Shown: one piece after another, positions 1 through 7,091 of the stretch
Layout: every line of letters begins with the position of its first letter
Position numbering within the stretch: the stretch's first letter is position 1
Source: Bacillota bacterium
GTDB lineage: Bacteria; Bacillota; Clostridia; Christensenellales; UMGS416
Length of the DNA: 49,379 nt
Direction: 5' to 3'
Assembly: GCA_016281935.1 (NCBI GenBank)
Contig: JAEEJN010000056.1
Span: 1-49,379 of the forward strand
Position numbers and translations under genes: made by a program
The notes under the pieces: model-generated
Told to the model about the DNA's origin: nothing
Databases searched by the model: none
Seen by the model: only the letters and a program-made list of their open reading frames with translations

Positions 1-1
1 C

Positions 2-841
2 GATGAGATGGCGGCGGAGATCACGGAGGACGTGGAAAAACTTGCACAGGATGCCGAAGAGCTTCGTCTGACCACGCTGCTCCGGGGCGAATACGACGGG
101 AACAATGCGATCCTGACGCTCCACGCCGGTGCCGGCGGCACCGAAGCGCAGGACTGGACCCAGATGCTGTACCGCATGTACACACGCTGGGCTGAACGCA
201 GAGGCTACGACGTGAAGCTCCTGGACTTCCTGGATGGGGATGAAGCGGGCATCAAATCCGTGACGTTCTCGGTGTCCGGTCCCAACGCCTACGGATTCCT
301 GAAATGCGAGAAGGGCGTGCACCGTCTCGTCAGGATCTCGCCGTTCGACGCTTCCGCCCGCAGACACACTTCATTCGCTTCTCTGGAAGTCATGCCCGAG
401 ATCGAGGAGGACAACGAGATCACGATCAATCCGGACGACCTGCGCGTCGATACCTACCGCTCAACGGGCGCCGGCGGCCAGCATATCAATAAGACGGACT
501 CCGCCGTCCGCATCACGCATCTGCCCACGGGCATCGTCGTGTCCTGCCAGACGGAACGAAGCCAGATCCAGAACCGCGCCGTCGCCATGTCGATGCTGAG
601 GGCCCGTCTCGCCGAACTCAAGGAACGCGAGACGATGGAAAAACTCAACGAACTCCACGGTGAACTGAAAAAGATCGAATGGGGAAGCCAGATCCGTTCC
701 TATGTGTTCCAGCCTTACACGATGGTCAAGGACCACCGTACCGGGGCCGAAACGGGGAACATCACTGCGGTGATGGATGGAGACCTGGATCTCTTCATCC
801 ATGAATACCTGGTCAAATCCCAGAGTCCCACGAAAGAATAG
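2..841 (+). CDS. prfB: peptide chain release factor 2 (5' end outside window)
   Basis: C-terminal 279 residues of a class I release factor that recognises UGA/UAA in the ribosomal A site and triggers hydrolysis of the peptidyl-tRNA ester. The frame is open from the left edge, so the true start lies upstream, as would the programmed frameshift site many prfB genes carry. Visible are [12 protein letters not shown] near the beginning, the RF2-type SPF anticodon-like tripeptide in [11 protein letters not shown] (about nt 338-346), and the catalytic GGQ loop, [15 protein letters not shown] (GGQ near nt 473-481). SPF rather than a PxT motif marks RF2 and not RF1. The family is about 365 residues, so roughly 85 are missing. 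A DUF1461 gene follows 16 bases downstream on the same strand. Identification is secure. Confidence 0.97.
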   Translation, partial: DEMAAEITEDVEKLAQDAEELRLTTLLRGEYDGNNAILTLHAGAGGTEAQDWTQMLYRMYTRWAERRGYDVKLLDFLDGDEAGIKSVTFSVSGPNAYGFLKCEKGVHRLVRISPFDASARRHTSFASLEVMPEIEEDNEITINPDDLRVDTYRSTGAGGQHINKTDSAVRITHLPTGIVVSCQTERSQIQNRAVAMSMLRARLAELKERETMEKLNELHGELKKIEWGSQIRSYVFQPYTMVKDHRTGAETGNITAVMDGDLDLFIHEYLVKSQSPTKE

Positions 842-857
842 AGTAAGGAGAGAAGCA

Positions 858-1556
858 ATGAAAAAGTTTCTGTGTGCGATCCTGGCGCTGGTCTTCGGAC
901 TGTCCTGTGTCATCGCTCTGACTCTCTGCGCCGCTCAGGGCGTGATCTTCGATACGGAGCGCTTCATGGCGACTTACGAAAAAGAGAAGATCGACGAAGT
1001 GACGGGTATGGATTTCGACAATCTCCGCAAGGTCACCGATCACATGCTTGACTATCTCTGCGACAAGGAAGAGGAGTTCAATCTTACGGCCGTCATCCAC
1101 GGCGAGACCCGGCTCGTATTCGATGACCGTGAAGTCGAACACATGGTGGACGTGAAGGATCTGTTCATGAAGTCCTTTACGCTCAGGACTTTCTGCGTGA
1201 TCGCGGCTGCCGTTTCCATGGTGCTCATGATCCTTCTCCTTCGTAAAGAAAGCGTGCCTTTCATCAGCTGGGGCTATCTGGCGGGACTCATCGCCATTGC
1301 CGTGTTCCTGGCTCTGATCGGCGTCATGGTCGTGACGGATTTCAATTCCTTCTGGACGATGTTCCACAAGGTGCTCTTCCACAACGATCTCTGGCTGCTG
1401 GATCCGACTTATGAAGTCCTGATCCAGATGCTGCCGGAAGCCACGTTCTTCAGCATCGCCGTGGCGCTCATCATCTGGGGCGGCATGATCCTTCTCATCC
1501 CCGCAGTGATCGCCATCATCACGCTGATCATCTGGAGCAGGAAAAAGAAGGCATGA
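858..1556 (+). CDS. DUF1461/TIGR01906 membrane protein, Lit-like lipoprotein transacylase family
   Basis: 232-residue integral membrane protein. Hydrophobic segments lie at about 5-27, 110-128, 138-160 and 197-226, with an extracytoplasmic-looking loop at 30-108 holding EHMVDVKDLF (93-103). The signature FHKVLFHNDLWLLDP lies at 169-183. This pattern of a conserved His in the first loop and an FH..LFHNDxWxLDP block is typical of the TIGR01906 family. Lit, which moves an acyl chain within diacyl lipoproteins to make the lyso form, belongs to that family; whether this member has that activity is inference. The start is set by AGGAGAG at 846-852. The gene ends in a 4-base ATGA overlap with tsaD, so the two are probably translationally coupled. 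Confidence 0.75.
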   Translation: MKKFLCAILALVFGLSCVIALTLCAAQGVIFDTERFMATYEKEKIDEVTGMDFDNLRKVTDHMLDYLCDKEEEFNLTAVIHGETRLVFDDREVEHMVDVKDLFMKSFTLRTFCVIAAAVSMVLMILLLRKESVPFISWGYLAGLIAIAVFLALIGVMVVTDFNSFWTMFHKVLFHNDLWLLDPTYEVLIQMLPEATFFSIAVALIIWGGMILLIPAVIAIITLIIWSRKKKA

Positions 1557-2614
1557 GCTATGCAACGCTTGCCGCCGCCGCCACGGAGCGACTGAGAGAA
1601 CGCGGGGAAGCCCTTATCCTTTCCGTCGAGTCATCCTGTGACGATACGTCTATGGCACTCGTCCGGAACGGACGGGAAGTCGTATCCTGCGTCATGTCGA
1701 GCCAGCTCGTCCATGCCCGTTTCGGCGGTGTGGTCCCGGAGATCGCCTCCCGTCAGCATGTGGAAGCCCTTTCCCATCTGGCGGCCGAAGTGCTCGGGGA
1801 AGCGGGGGTGGAACTGGACGACGTGGATGCCATAGCTGTGACGTACGGCCCCGGCCTTGTCGGCGCGCTTCTGTCGGGTCTGTCCTTCGCCAAAGCACTC
1901 GCCTTCGCGAGAGGACTGCCTCTCGTACCCGTGCATCACATCATGGGACACATCAGCGCGAACTATATCGAAGACCCCGGCCTTGAACCTCCTTTTCTCT
2001 GTCTCGTCGTCTCGGGCGGTCATACCCTTCTTGCGCGGATCGAGGACTACACACGCGTGAGGATACTGGGTTCGACGCGGGACGATGCGGCAGGGGAGGC
2101 TTTCGACAAGGGAGCGAGGATACTCGGACTTCCGTATCCGGGAGGAAAGCATCTGGATACGCTTGCGAAAAAGGGCGATCCCGGAGCCTTTGCCTTTCCG
2201 AAAGCCAAATTGGATTCACCTCTTGATTTCTCTTTTTCCGGAATCAAGACGGATTTCATGCAGAAGGCAAGAAAATACGGGGATCAGTGGCTTCTTGACA
2301 ACCGCTGCGACCTTGCCGCTTCCTATCAGTATACGATCGTGTCTATGCTCACGGACGCGTCGCTTCTGGCACAGGAAAGAACGGGGGATACCCGCTTTGC
2401 CCTGGCAGGCGGCGTCGCAGCCAATTCGCTTCTCAGAGAAACACTGGCCAAGGCGTTTGCCGCAAGATCCGTCCGTTTCACCGTGCCTTCGCCCGCGCTC
2501 TGCACGGACAATGCAGCGATGATCGGATCGATCGGATTCTATGAACTCATGGAAGGACATACAGGGAATCTGTCCACGAATGCCAGCCCCCATCTTCCGC
2601 TTCCCAGGGTCTGA
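1553..2614 (+). CDS. tsaD: tRNA N6-threonylcarbamoyladenosine synthase subunit TsaD
   Basis: 353-residue ASKHA-fold protein. TsaD transfers the threonylcarbamoyl group from TC-AMP to A37 of ANN-reading tRNAs, working with TsaB and TsaE in the cytoplasm. Visible are ESSCDDTS (26-33), the metal-binding HHIMGH (128-133), VSGGHT (153-158) and, near the C-terminus, AGGVAANSLLR and CTDNAAMIG. The catalytic domain begins at about residue 21, so the protein carries about 20 extra N-terminal residues. I kept the ATG that overlaps the previous stop because no better start is visible inside. tsaB and tsaE are not in the window. The rhamnulokinase gene follows after 33 bases. Confidence 0.96.
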   Translation: MSYATLAAAATERLRERGEALILSVESSCDDTSMALVRNGREVVSCVMSSQLVHARFGGVVPEIASRQHVEALSHLAAEVLGEAGVELDDVDAIAVTYGPGLVGALLSGLSFAKALAFARGLPLVPVHHIMGHISANYIEDPGLEPPFLCLVVSGGHTLLARIEDYTRVRILGSTRDDAAGEAFDKGARILGLPYPGGKHLDTLAKKGDPGAFAFPKAKLDSPLDFSFSGIKTDFMQKARKYGDQWLLDNRCDLAASYQYTIVSMLTDASLLAQERTGDTRFALAGGVAANSLLRETLAKAFAARSVRFTVPSPALCTDNAAMIGSIGFYELMEGHTGNLSTNASPHLPLPRV

Positions 2615-2647
2615 GTGAAGATCCGCCTCGTGAGAAAGGAAGGAACC

Positions 2648-4117
2648 ATGCGTTATCTCGCAATCGATATCGGAAACTCGAGCGGACGCGGCATGATCGC
2701 GGAGATAGAAGGTCATTCCATCGAACTCAGGGAAGTCTACCGTTTCACGCATGAGCTCCCTCTCGTGAACGGAAGACTCCAGACGGATATCCTCTATCTC
2801 TTTTCACAGGTCAAACAGGCCGTGCTCGCAGCCAAGGATGCTGGATGTCTCCCCGACGGGATCGGTATCGATACCTGGGGCGTCGACTTCGGGCTTCTCG
2901 ACAAAGCGGGCGAGCTCCTCGGGAATCCCTACAACTGCAGAGATCCTAAAAACCAGGAACTCATGGACGGAATCTTCGACATCATGGACAGGGAATCCAT
3001 TTATGAGCACACCGGCATCGCCTTTCAGCCTTTCAACACGCTGAACCAGCTTCATGTCATGGGAAAGATCCGTCCGTGGATTCTTGAGAACGCCGACTGT
3101 ATCCTGACGCTTCCGGATATCCTGGGCTATATGCTGACGGGCGTCAAAAAGACGGATTATACGAACGCTTCCACCTATCAGCTCATGGACGTACGCACGA
3201 GGGACTGGGACGACGAGATCATCCGCCGTTTCGGGTTCCCGAGAAAGATGTTCCAGAAGCCCGAGATGCCTCCTCAGTATCTTGGACAGCTGAGCCGCGA
3301 TATCTGCGACGAACTGGAAGTCCCGCCGATTCCCGTGTATATGATCGCGGGACACGATACTGCGAGTGCCGTTGCCGCCATGCCCGAGAAGGGACACGAT
3401 TACGCCTATATTTCCAGCGGGACATGGTCGCTTATGGGATTTGAAAGCGAAGTTCCCTATACGGGACCCGATATGCTTGCCGGAAACTTCACGAACGAGG
3501 GCGGCGTGGAATACCGTTACAGGGTCCTCAGGAACATTATGGGACTCTGGATCCTGCAGGAATGCAGAAAACAGTGGAATGTCCAGGGAATGGATCTCTC
3601 CTTTGCCGATCTGTCGAAAGAATCCGCTGAGGCAGACGGTCTCGTGTCCTTCATCCAGGTCGATTCTCCCGAATTCCTGCTGAAGGGGAGGATGATTGAG
3701 AAGGTCAGAGACTACTGCGCCAGGACAGGCCAGAAAGTACCGGAGACCCCCGGACAGATCACTCGGTGCATCCAGGAGAGCCTGGCCATGCGTTACCGCT
3801 GGACGCTCGAGCGTCTGGACCGCATCCGCGGGATCCGGCACAGCCACCTTCGCATCGTAGGCGGGGGAAGCCAGGATTCACTGCTGAACCAGTTCACGGC
3901 CAACGCGATCGGGAGGACGGTCCTGACCGGTCCCGTCGAAGCGACTGCTCTGGGGAATGCGGTGCTCCAGGCGATCGCCGTAGGACAGTTCGGGGATCTG
4001 ACGGAAGCCCGGTCCGCGATCGCAGGGAGCTTCCCTCAGGAGACTTACGATCCCCGCGACGCGGAAGCGTGGGACGAAGCCTATGACCGCTACCTCCGGG
4101 TCACGGAGGCGGACTGA
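2648..4117 (+). CDS. rhaB: rhamnulokinase
   Basis: 489-residue FGGY-family sugar kinase that phosphorylates L-rhamnulose with ATP to L-rhamnulose 1-phosphate in rhamnose catabolism. The N-terminal ATPase motif is AIDIGNSSGRGM (5-16). GIDTWGVDFGLLD (73-85), QPFNTLNQLH (127-136), GHDTASAV (235-242, with the probable catalytic Asp), SSGTWSLMGFE (256-266) and IVGGGSQDSLLNQ are the RhaB-type forms of the family motifs. The start is the ATG after AGGAAGGAACC; an in-frame GTG at 2615 has no comparable ribosome site. It sits between tsaD and mrnC with no rhamnose isomerase, aldolase or transporter nearby, an unusual place for this gene. The specific sugar is inferred from motif similarity. Confidence 0.9.
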   Translation: MRYLAIDIGNSSGRGMIAEIEGHSIELREVYRFTHELPLVNGRLQTDILYLFSQVKQAVLAAKDAGCLPDGIGIDTWGVDFGLLDKAGELLGNPYNCRDPKNQELMDGIFDIMDRESIYEHTGIAFQPFNTLNQLHVMGKIRPWILENADCILTLPDILGYMLTGVKKTDYTNASTYQLMDVRTRDWDDEIIRRFGFPRKMFQKPEMPPQYLGQLSRDICDELEVPPIPVYMIAGHDTASAVAAMPEKGHDYAYISSGTWSLMGFESEVPYTGPDMLAGNFTNEGGVEYRYRVLRNIMGLWILQECRKQWNVQGMDLSFADLSKESAEADGLVSFIQVDSPEFLLKGRMIEKVRDYCARTGQKVPETPGQITRCIQESLAMRYRWTLERLDRIRGIRHSHLRIVGGGSQDSLLNQFTANAIGRTVLTGPVEATALGNAVLQAIAVGQFGDLTEARSAIAGSFPQETYDPRDAEAWDEAYDRYLRVTEAD

Positions 4118-4543
4118 ATGACTGAATCACACATGAGGAACGCGTTTCCGTATCCCTGCCTGAGTGACAGGGAGGTCGAGCAGATCCCGCTTTTGAACCT
4201 TGCCTACCTGGGCGATACTTATTTTGATCTCTATGTACGCACCAGGCTCGTGAGCGAATCCAAAGCGGCGAGCGGAAGACTGCAGAAGGCAGCCGTAGGC
4301 AAAGTCCGGGCATCCGGCCAGGCCAGAGGCCTCGAAGCCGTTCTGGACAGCCTGCATGAAGATGAAAAAGAGTGGGTGAGAAAAGGCAGGAACGCACATC
4401 CGCACGCTTACCCCAAAAACGCATCTCCTGCGGAATACCACATGGCTACGGCACTTGAAGTCCTTCTGGGCGTCCTGTATCTGACGGGAAGACACGAAAG
4501 AGCCTGGGAGATCATGAGGTCGGTCTATGAATCGGCCGAATAA
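4118..4543 (+). CDS. mrnC: mini-ribonuclease III
   Basis: 141-residue protein made only of the RNase III catalytic domain, without a double-stranded-RNA-binding domain. In Bacillus, Mini-III trims the double-stranded processing stalk of 23S rRNA. LNLAYLGDTYFDLYVR (27-41) carries the acidic cluster with D33, VRKGRNAH (87-94) is the family's RGRN-like motif, and TALEVLLGVLYLTG (111-124) holds the second catalytic acid, E114. The ATG directly follows the rhaB stop; a second ATG at 4133 is possible. The following genes rlmB and rae1 keep the order seen in Bacillus (mrnC-yacO-yacP), which supports the call. Confidence 0.93.
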   Translation: MTESHMRNAFPYPCLSDREVEQIPLLNLAYLGDTYFDLYVRTRLVSESKAASGRLQKAAVGKVRASGQARGLEAVLDSLHEDEKEWVRKGRNAHPHAYPKNASPAEYHMATALEVLLGVLYLTGRHERAWEIMRSVYESAE

Positions 4544-4559
4544 AGAAAGGACCGCGCAC

Positions 4560-4578
4560 AGGCCGGAAAATTCCGGTC
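4560..4578 (+). other. short perfect hairpin before rlmB
   Basis: The 53-base gap between mrnC and rlmB holds an inverted repeat with arms GGCCGGAA and TTCCGGTC around two A residues. No T-run follows, so it does not look like a terminator. It could be a processing site or an mRNA-stabilising hairpin between two co-transcribed genes. The role is unknown. Confidence 0.35.
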
Positions 4579-4596
4579 TCGGGCGGAAGGAGCAGC

Positions 4597-5745
4597 ATGA
4601 AGAGCAATCATAACTACAAGAAATCGGGGCAGGATCGTCAGGACAGACGTTCGGCCTCCTATGAGAGAAGCGATTTTACAAGAAACGGTTTCGGAAACGG
4701 TGACAGGAAGCGTTCTTCCTACGAGGAACGCGGCGGCCAGAGATCCGGACCCGAAGGCCGCAGGGATCCCTACAGGGACGGGAACAGCGGGAACCGCGCT
4801 TCCCGCCGCGCCGCAAGGAACGGTAAAGACGGAGCTCCGAAACCTTTCCAGAGCAGAGGCCCCCGTTTCGACAACCGCGCTGACAGACCGCCTCGCCGTA
4901 AGGAAGAGTCCGTGCGCAGACAGGACCGTGCTCAGGAGACGGAAGAGACGCCGGCTGCGATGCGTCTGGACAACTCAGCGATCGAGCAGCGGCAGGAGGA
5001 AGGGCTCTATACGCTGGAGGGCAAGAACGCGGTCTGGGAAGCGCTCAAAGCTGGCCGCAAACTCGACAGGCTCCTCGTAGCCCAAGGTACGGACGAAAGC
5101 GGTATCGCACCTATCCTGGCCGTAGCCAGAAGAGGACAGACAAAGATCGAGCGAGTGCCCAAAGCCGTTCTTGACAAGTATTCTCTGCGCGGCAAGCATC
5201 AGGGACTGATTGCTTTCCTGCCCGCCATGGAATATGCACCTTTCGAAGAGACGATCGACGCGGCTCTTCTGGAGGATCCGGCTCCTGTCGTCATGATCCT
5301 GGATGAGATACAGGATCCCCATAATCTCGGTGCCATCATCCGTTCAGCCTACTGCAGCGGCGCAGCCTGTGTCATCGTGCCCCAGCACCGCTCCTGCGGG
5401 CTCACGGCTACCGTGGCGAAGGCTTCCGCGGGTGCCGTCAACCACCTGCCCGTCTGCCGCGTGACGAATCTCGCGCACGTGATCGGACAGCTTCAGGAGA
5501 AAGGCTTCCGCGTGTTCGGAGCGGATATGGAAGGACCCAACTGCTATGAAACGGACTTCACGGGTTCTCCCGTCGCGCTCGTGATTGGTAACGAGGGAGA
5601 AGGTTTGCGCAGACTGGTCAAAGAGTCCTGCGACGGCACTGTGTCGATCCCGCTCGTGGGGGATCTGGATTCACTGAACGCTTCCGTGGCTGCCGGTGTT
5701 CTGCTCTACGAAGTGCTGCGCCAGCGCAGCTTCAAAAATGTCTGA
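4597..5745 (+). CDS. rlmB: SpoU-family 23S rRNA 2'-O-methyltransferase (RlmB type) with long disordered N-terminus
   Basis: 382 residues. The C-terminal SPOUT domain has motif 1 at 236-250 (DEIQDPHNLGAIIRS, with N243), motif 2 at 328-340 (LVIGNEGEGLRRL) and motif 3 at 351-367 (IPLVGDLDSLNASVAAG). RlmB methylates the 2'-OH of a peptidyl-transferase-centre guanosine in E. coli 23S rRNA; the target in this organism is inferred. The substrate-binding domain starts near 136 (LYTLEGKNAVWEAL). Residues 1-125 are low-complexity, rich in Arg, Gly, Asp, Asn and Ser, and probably disordered. The usual length is about 245-290, so this is a real extension. AAGGAGCAGC precedes the ATG. The stop overlaps the start of rae1 by 8 bases. 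Confidence 0.92.
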   Translation: MKSNHNYKKSGQDRQDRRSASYERSDFTRNGFGNGDRKRSSYEERGGQRSGPEGRRDPYRDGNSGNRASRRAARNGKDGAPKPFQSRGPRFDNRADRPPRRKEESVRRQDRAQETEETPAAMRLDNSAIEQRQEEGLYTLEGKNAVWEALKAGRKLDRLLVAQGTDESGIAPILAVARRGQTKIERVPKAVLDKYSLRGKHQGLIAFLPAMEYAPFEETIDAALLEDPAPVVMILDEIQDPHNLGAIIRSAYCSGAACVIVPQHRSCGLTATVAKASAGAVNHLPVCRVTNLAHVIGQLQEKGFRVFGADMEGPNCYETDFTGSPVALVIGNEGEGLRRLVKESCDGTVSIPLVGDLDSLNASVAAGVLLYEVLRQRSFKNV

Positions 5746-6268
5746 AGGCCTTCTGATCGTCGACGGCTATAATATCATCCACGCCTGGGACGAACTGAGA
5801 AAGCTCGGGGAAGAACTGGATCTGGAAGCCGCCAGAGACCGGCTGCTGCATATTCTTGCGAATTACAGCGGAGAGTCCAGGCTTCAGATCATCGTCGTCT
5901 TCGACGCCTACCAGACAGAGCGGCTGACGTCGTCCGTCCGAAAGGAATCAGGGGTGGACGTGGTCTTCACGCCCAAAGGAATGACAGCCGACACGTATAT
6001 CGAGCATCTCGTGGAGAACATGGACACCCGGAACTATCCCGTGCAGGTCGCGACATCCGACGCTGCGGAGCAGTCCATGGTGCTGGGAAGCGGAGCGGTC
6101 AGACTGTCTGCGAGAGAACTGCGGCTGCGCTGCGGCGAAGCCGTCCGGCGTCAGCAGGAGTATATGACGAGAAAAGAGACCGTCAAGCCCCATACGCTGG
6201 AAAACGTGCTTCCGCCTGAGATCATGGAGAAACTCAGAAACGCTATCAGGGAAAAGAAGGAGGATTAG
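5738..6268 (+). CDS. rae1: NYN-domain ribonuclease Rae1/YacP
   Basis: 176-residue PIN-like NYN-domain protein. In B. subtilis the homologue YacP (Rae1) is an endoribonuclease that cuts mRNA in the ribosomal A site. Visible acidic motifs are VDGYNII (8-14), VVFDA (53-57), TADTYIEHLVE (83-93) and TSDAAEQ (106-112), and SARELRLR lies near the end. Length and motif spacing match the family. The ATG lies inside the end of rlmB (8-base overlap), and position after mrnC and rlmB agrees with Bacillus synteny. The cleavage specificity in this organism is inference. Confidence 0.9.
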   Translation: MSEGLLIVDGYNIIHAWDELRKLGEELDLEAARDRLLHILANYSGESRLQIIVVFDAYQTERLTSSVRKESGVDVVFTPKGMTADTYIEHLVENMDTRNYPVQVATSDAAEQSMVLGSGAVRLSARELRLRCGEAVRRQQEYMTRKETVKPHTLENVLPPEIMEKLRNAIREKKED

Positions 6269-6270
6269 CC

Positions 6271-6495
6271 ATGCGCTGCGGATGTCCTTTTTGCGGTGCC
6301 TATACGGTCCAGATCCAACGGGGGATGGATTCCCTCTGCAAATGTCCGGAATGCGGCTGGGAATGCCGGGACTGCATGGCGAATGGAGATGACCATTTTT
6401 CATTCATGGACAGGGAAAAGGTGGCATGGATGAAGCATCTCGCAGATGAACTGAAGGAAAATGCAAAGAACCATACGGAGGAGAATGACAAATGA
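6271..6495 (+). CDS. small cysteine-rich zinc-finger-like protein
   Basis: 74 residues. The N-terminal half holds eight cysteines as CxCPFC (3-8), CKCPEC (23-28) and CRDC (32-35), enough for one or two zinc knuckles. The C-terminal half (43-74) is a charged helix-like stretch, DREKVAWMKHLADELKENAK. It begins 2 bases after the rae1 stop, behind AAGGAGGATTAGCC, and its last 4 bases overlap the cyclophilin start, so it is very probably a translated operon member. I do not recognise a named family. Binding to RNA or to the ribosome would fit the neighbours but is a guess. Confidence 0.75.
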   Translation: MRCGCPFCGAYTVQIQRGMDSLCKCPECGWECRDCMANGDDHFSFMDREKVAWMKHLADELKENAKNHTEENDK

Positions 6496-7016
6496 ACCCG
6501 ATCGCAACCATAGAAATGGAAAACGGCGCTGTCATGAAGGCGGAGCTTCTGCCTGAAATGGCGCCCAACACCGTGGCCAATTTTATCTCGCTCGCCAACA
6601 GCGGATTCTTTGACGGCCTCATCTTTCACCGCATCGTATCCGGTTTCGTGATCCAGGGCGGCGACCCGAAAGGAACGGGCACCGGCGGCCCCGGTTATTC
6701 CATCCGGGGTGAGTTCCGGATGAACGGCTTTGCTGCGAATACGCTGTCCCATGAGAAAGGCGTCCTTTCCATGGCGCGTGCCCAGAATCCGAATTCAGCC
6801 GGATCCCAGTTCTTCATCTGCCTGGAGGATGCGAAGTTCCTGGACGGTCAGTATGCAGGATTCGGCAGGCTCATGGATGCTGAGAGCCAGTCCGTGTGCG
6901 ATGCTATCGGGGACGTGCGCGTGGACTTCCGTGACAGACCGCTGGAAGATCAGCGCATGAAGAAGGTGCGCGTCGATCTGAACGGCGCGGAGATACCTGA
7001 ACTCGTGAAAATGTGA
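6492..7016 (+). CDS. cyclophilin-type peptidyl-prolyl cis-trans isomerase
   Basis: 174-residue single-domain cyclophilin without a signal peptide, so a cytoplasmic proline isomerase. The active-site motifs are FHRIVSGFVIQGGDPKGTG (45-63, with the catalytic Arg of FHR), VLSMARA (91-97) and SAGSQFFI (102-109). The position usually held by Trp in WLDG is Phe here (FLDGQYAGFG), as in many bacterial cyclophilins with weak cyclosporin binding. The ATGA overlap with the preceding zinc-finger gene suggests coupling. It is the last gene of this run; a strong terminator follows at 7025. Confidence 0.95.
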   Translation: MNPIATIEMENGAVMKAELLPEMAPNTVANFISLANSGFFDGLIFHRIVSGFVIQGGDPKGTGTGGPGYSIRGEFRMNGFAANTLSHEKGVLSMARAQNPNSAGSQFFICLEDAKFLDGQYAGFGRLMDAESQSVCDAIGDVRVDFRDRPLEDQRMKKVRVDLNGAEIPELVKM

Positions 7017-7024
7017 CACCAGGA

Positions 7025-7051
7025 GGGCCGGCTCGCACCGGCCCCTTTCTT
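7025..7051 (+). terminator. intrinsic terminator after the cyclophilin gene
   Basis: A seven-base-pair all-GC stem (GGGCCGG / CCGGCCC) with a six-base loop is followed by CTTTCTT. It starts 8 bases after the cyclophilin stop and closes the prfB-to-cyclophilin run. Confidence 0.85.
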
Positions 7052-7091
7052 CCGGCATTCCGGATATGACTTTGACTGAAAAAGGACCGTC

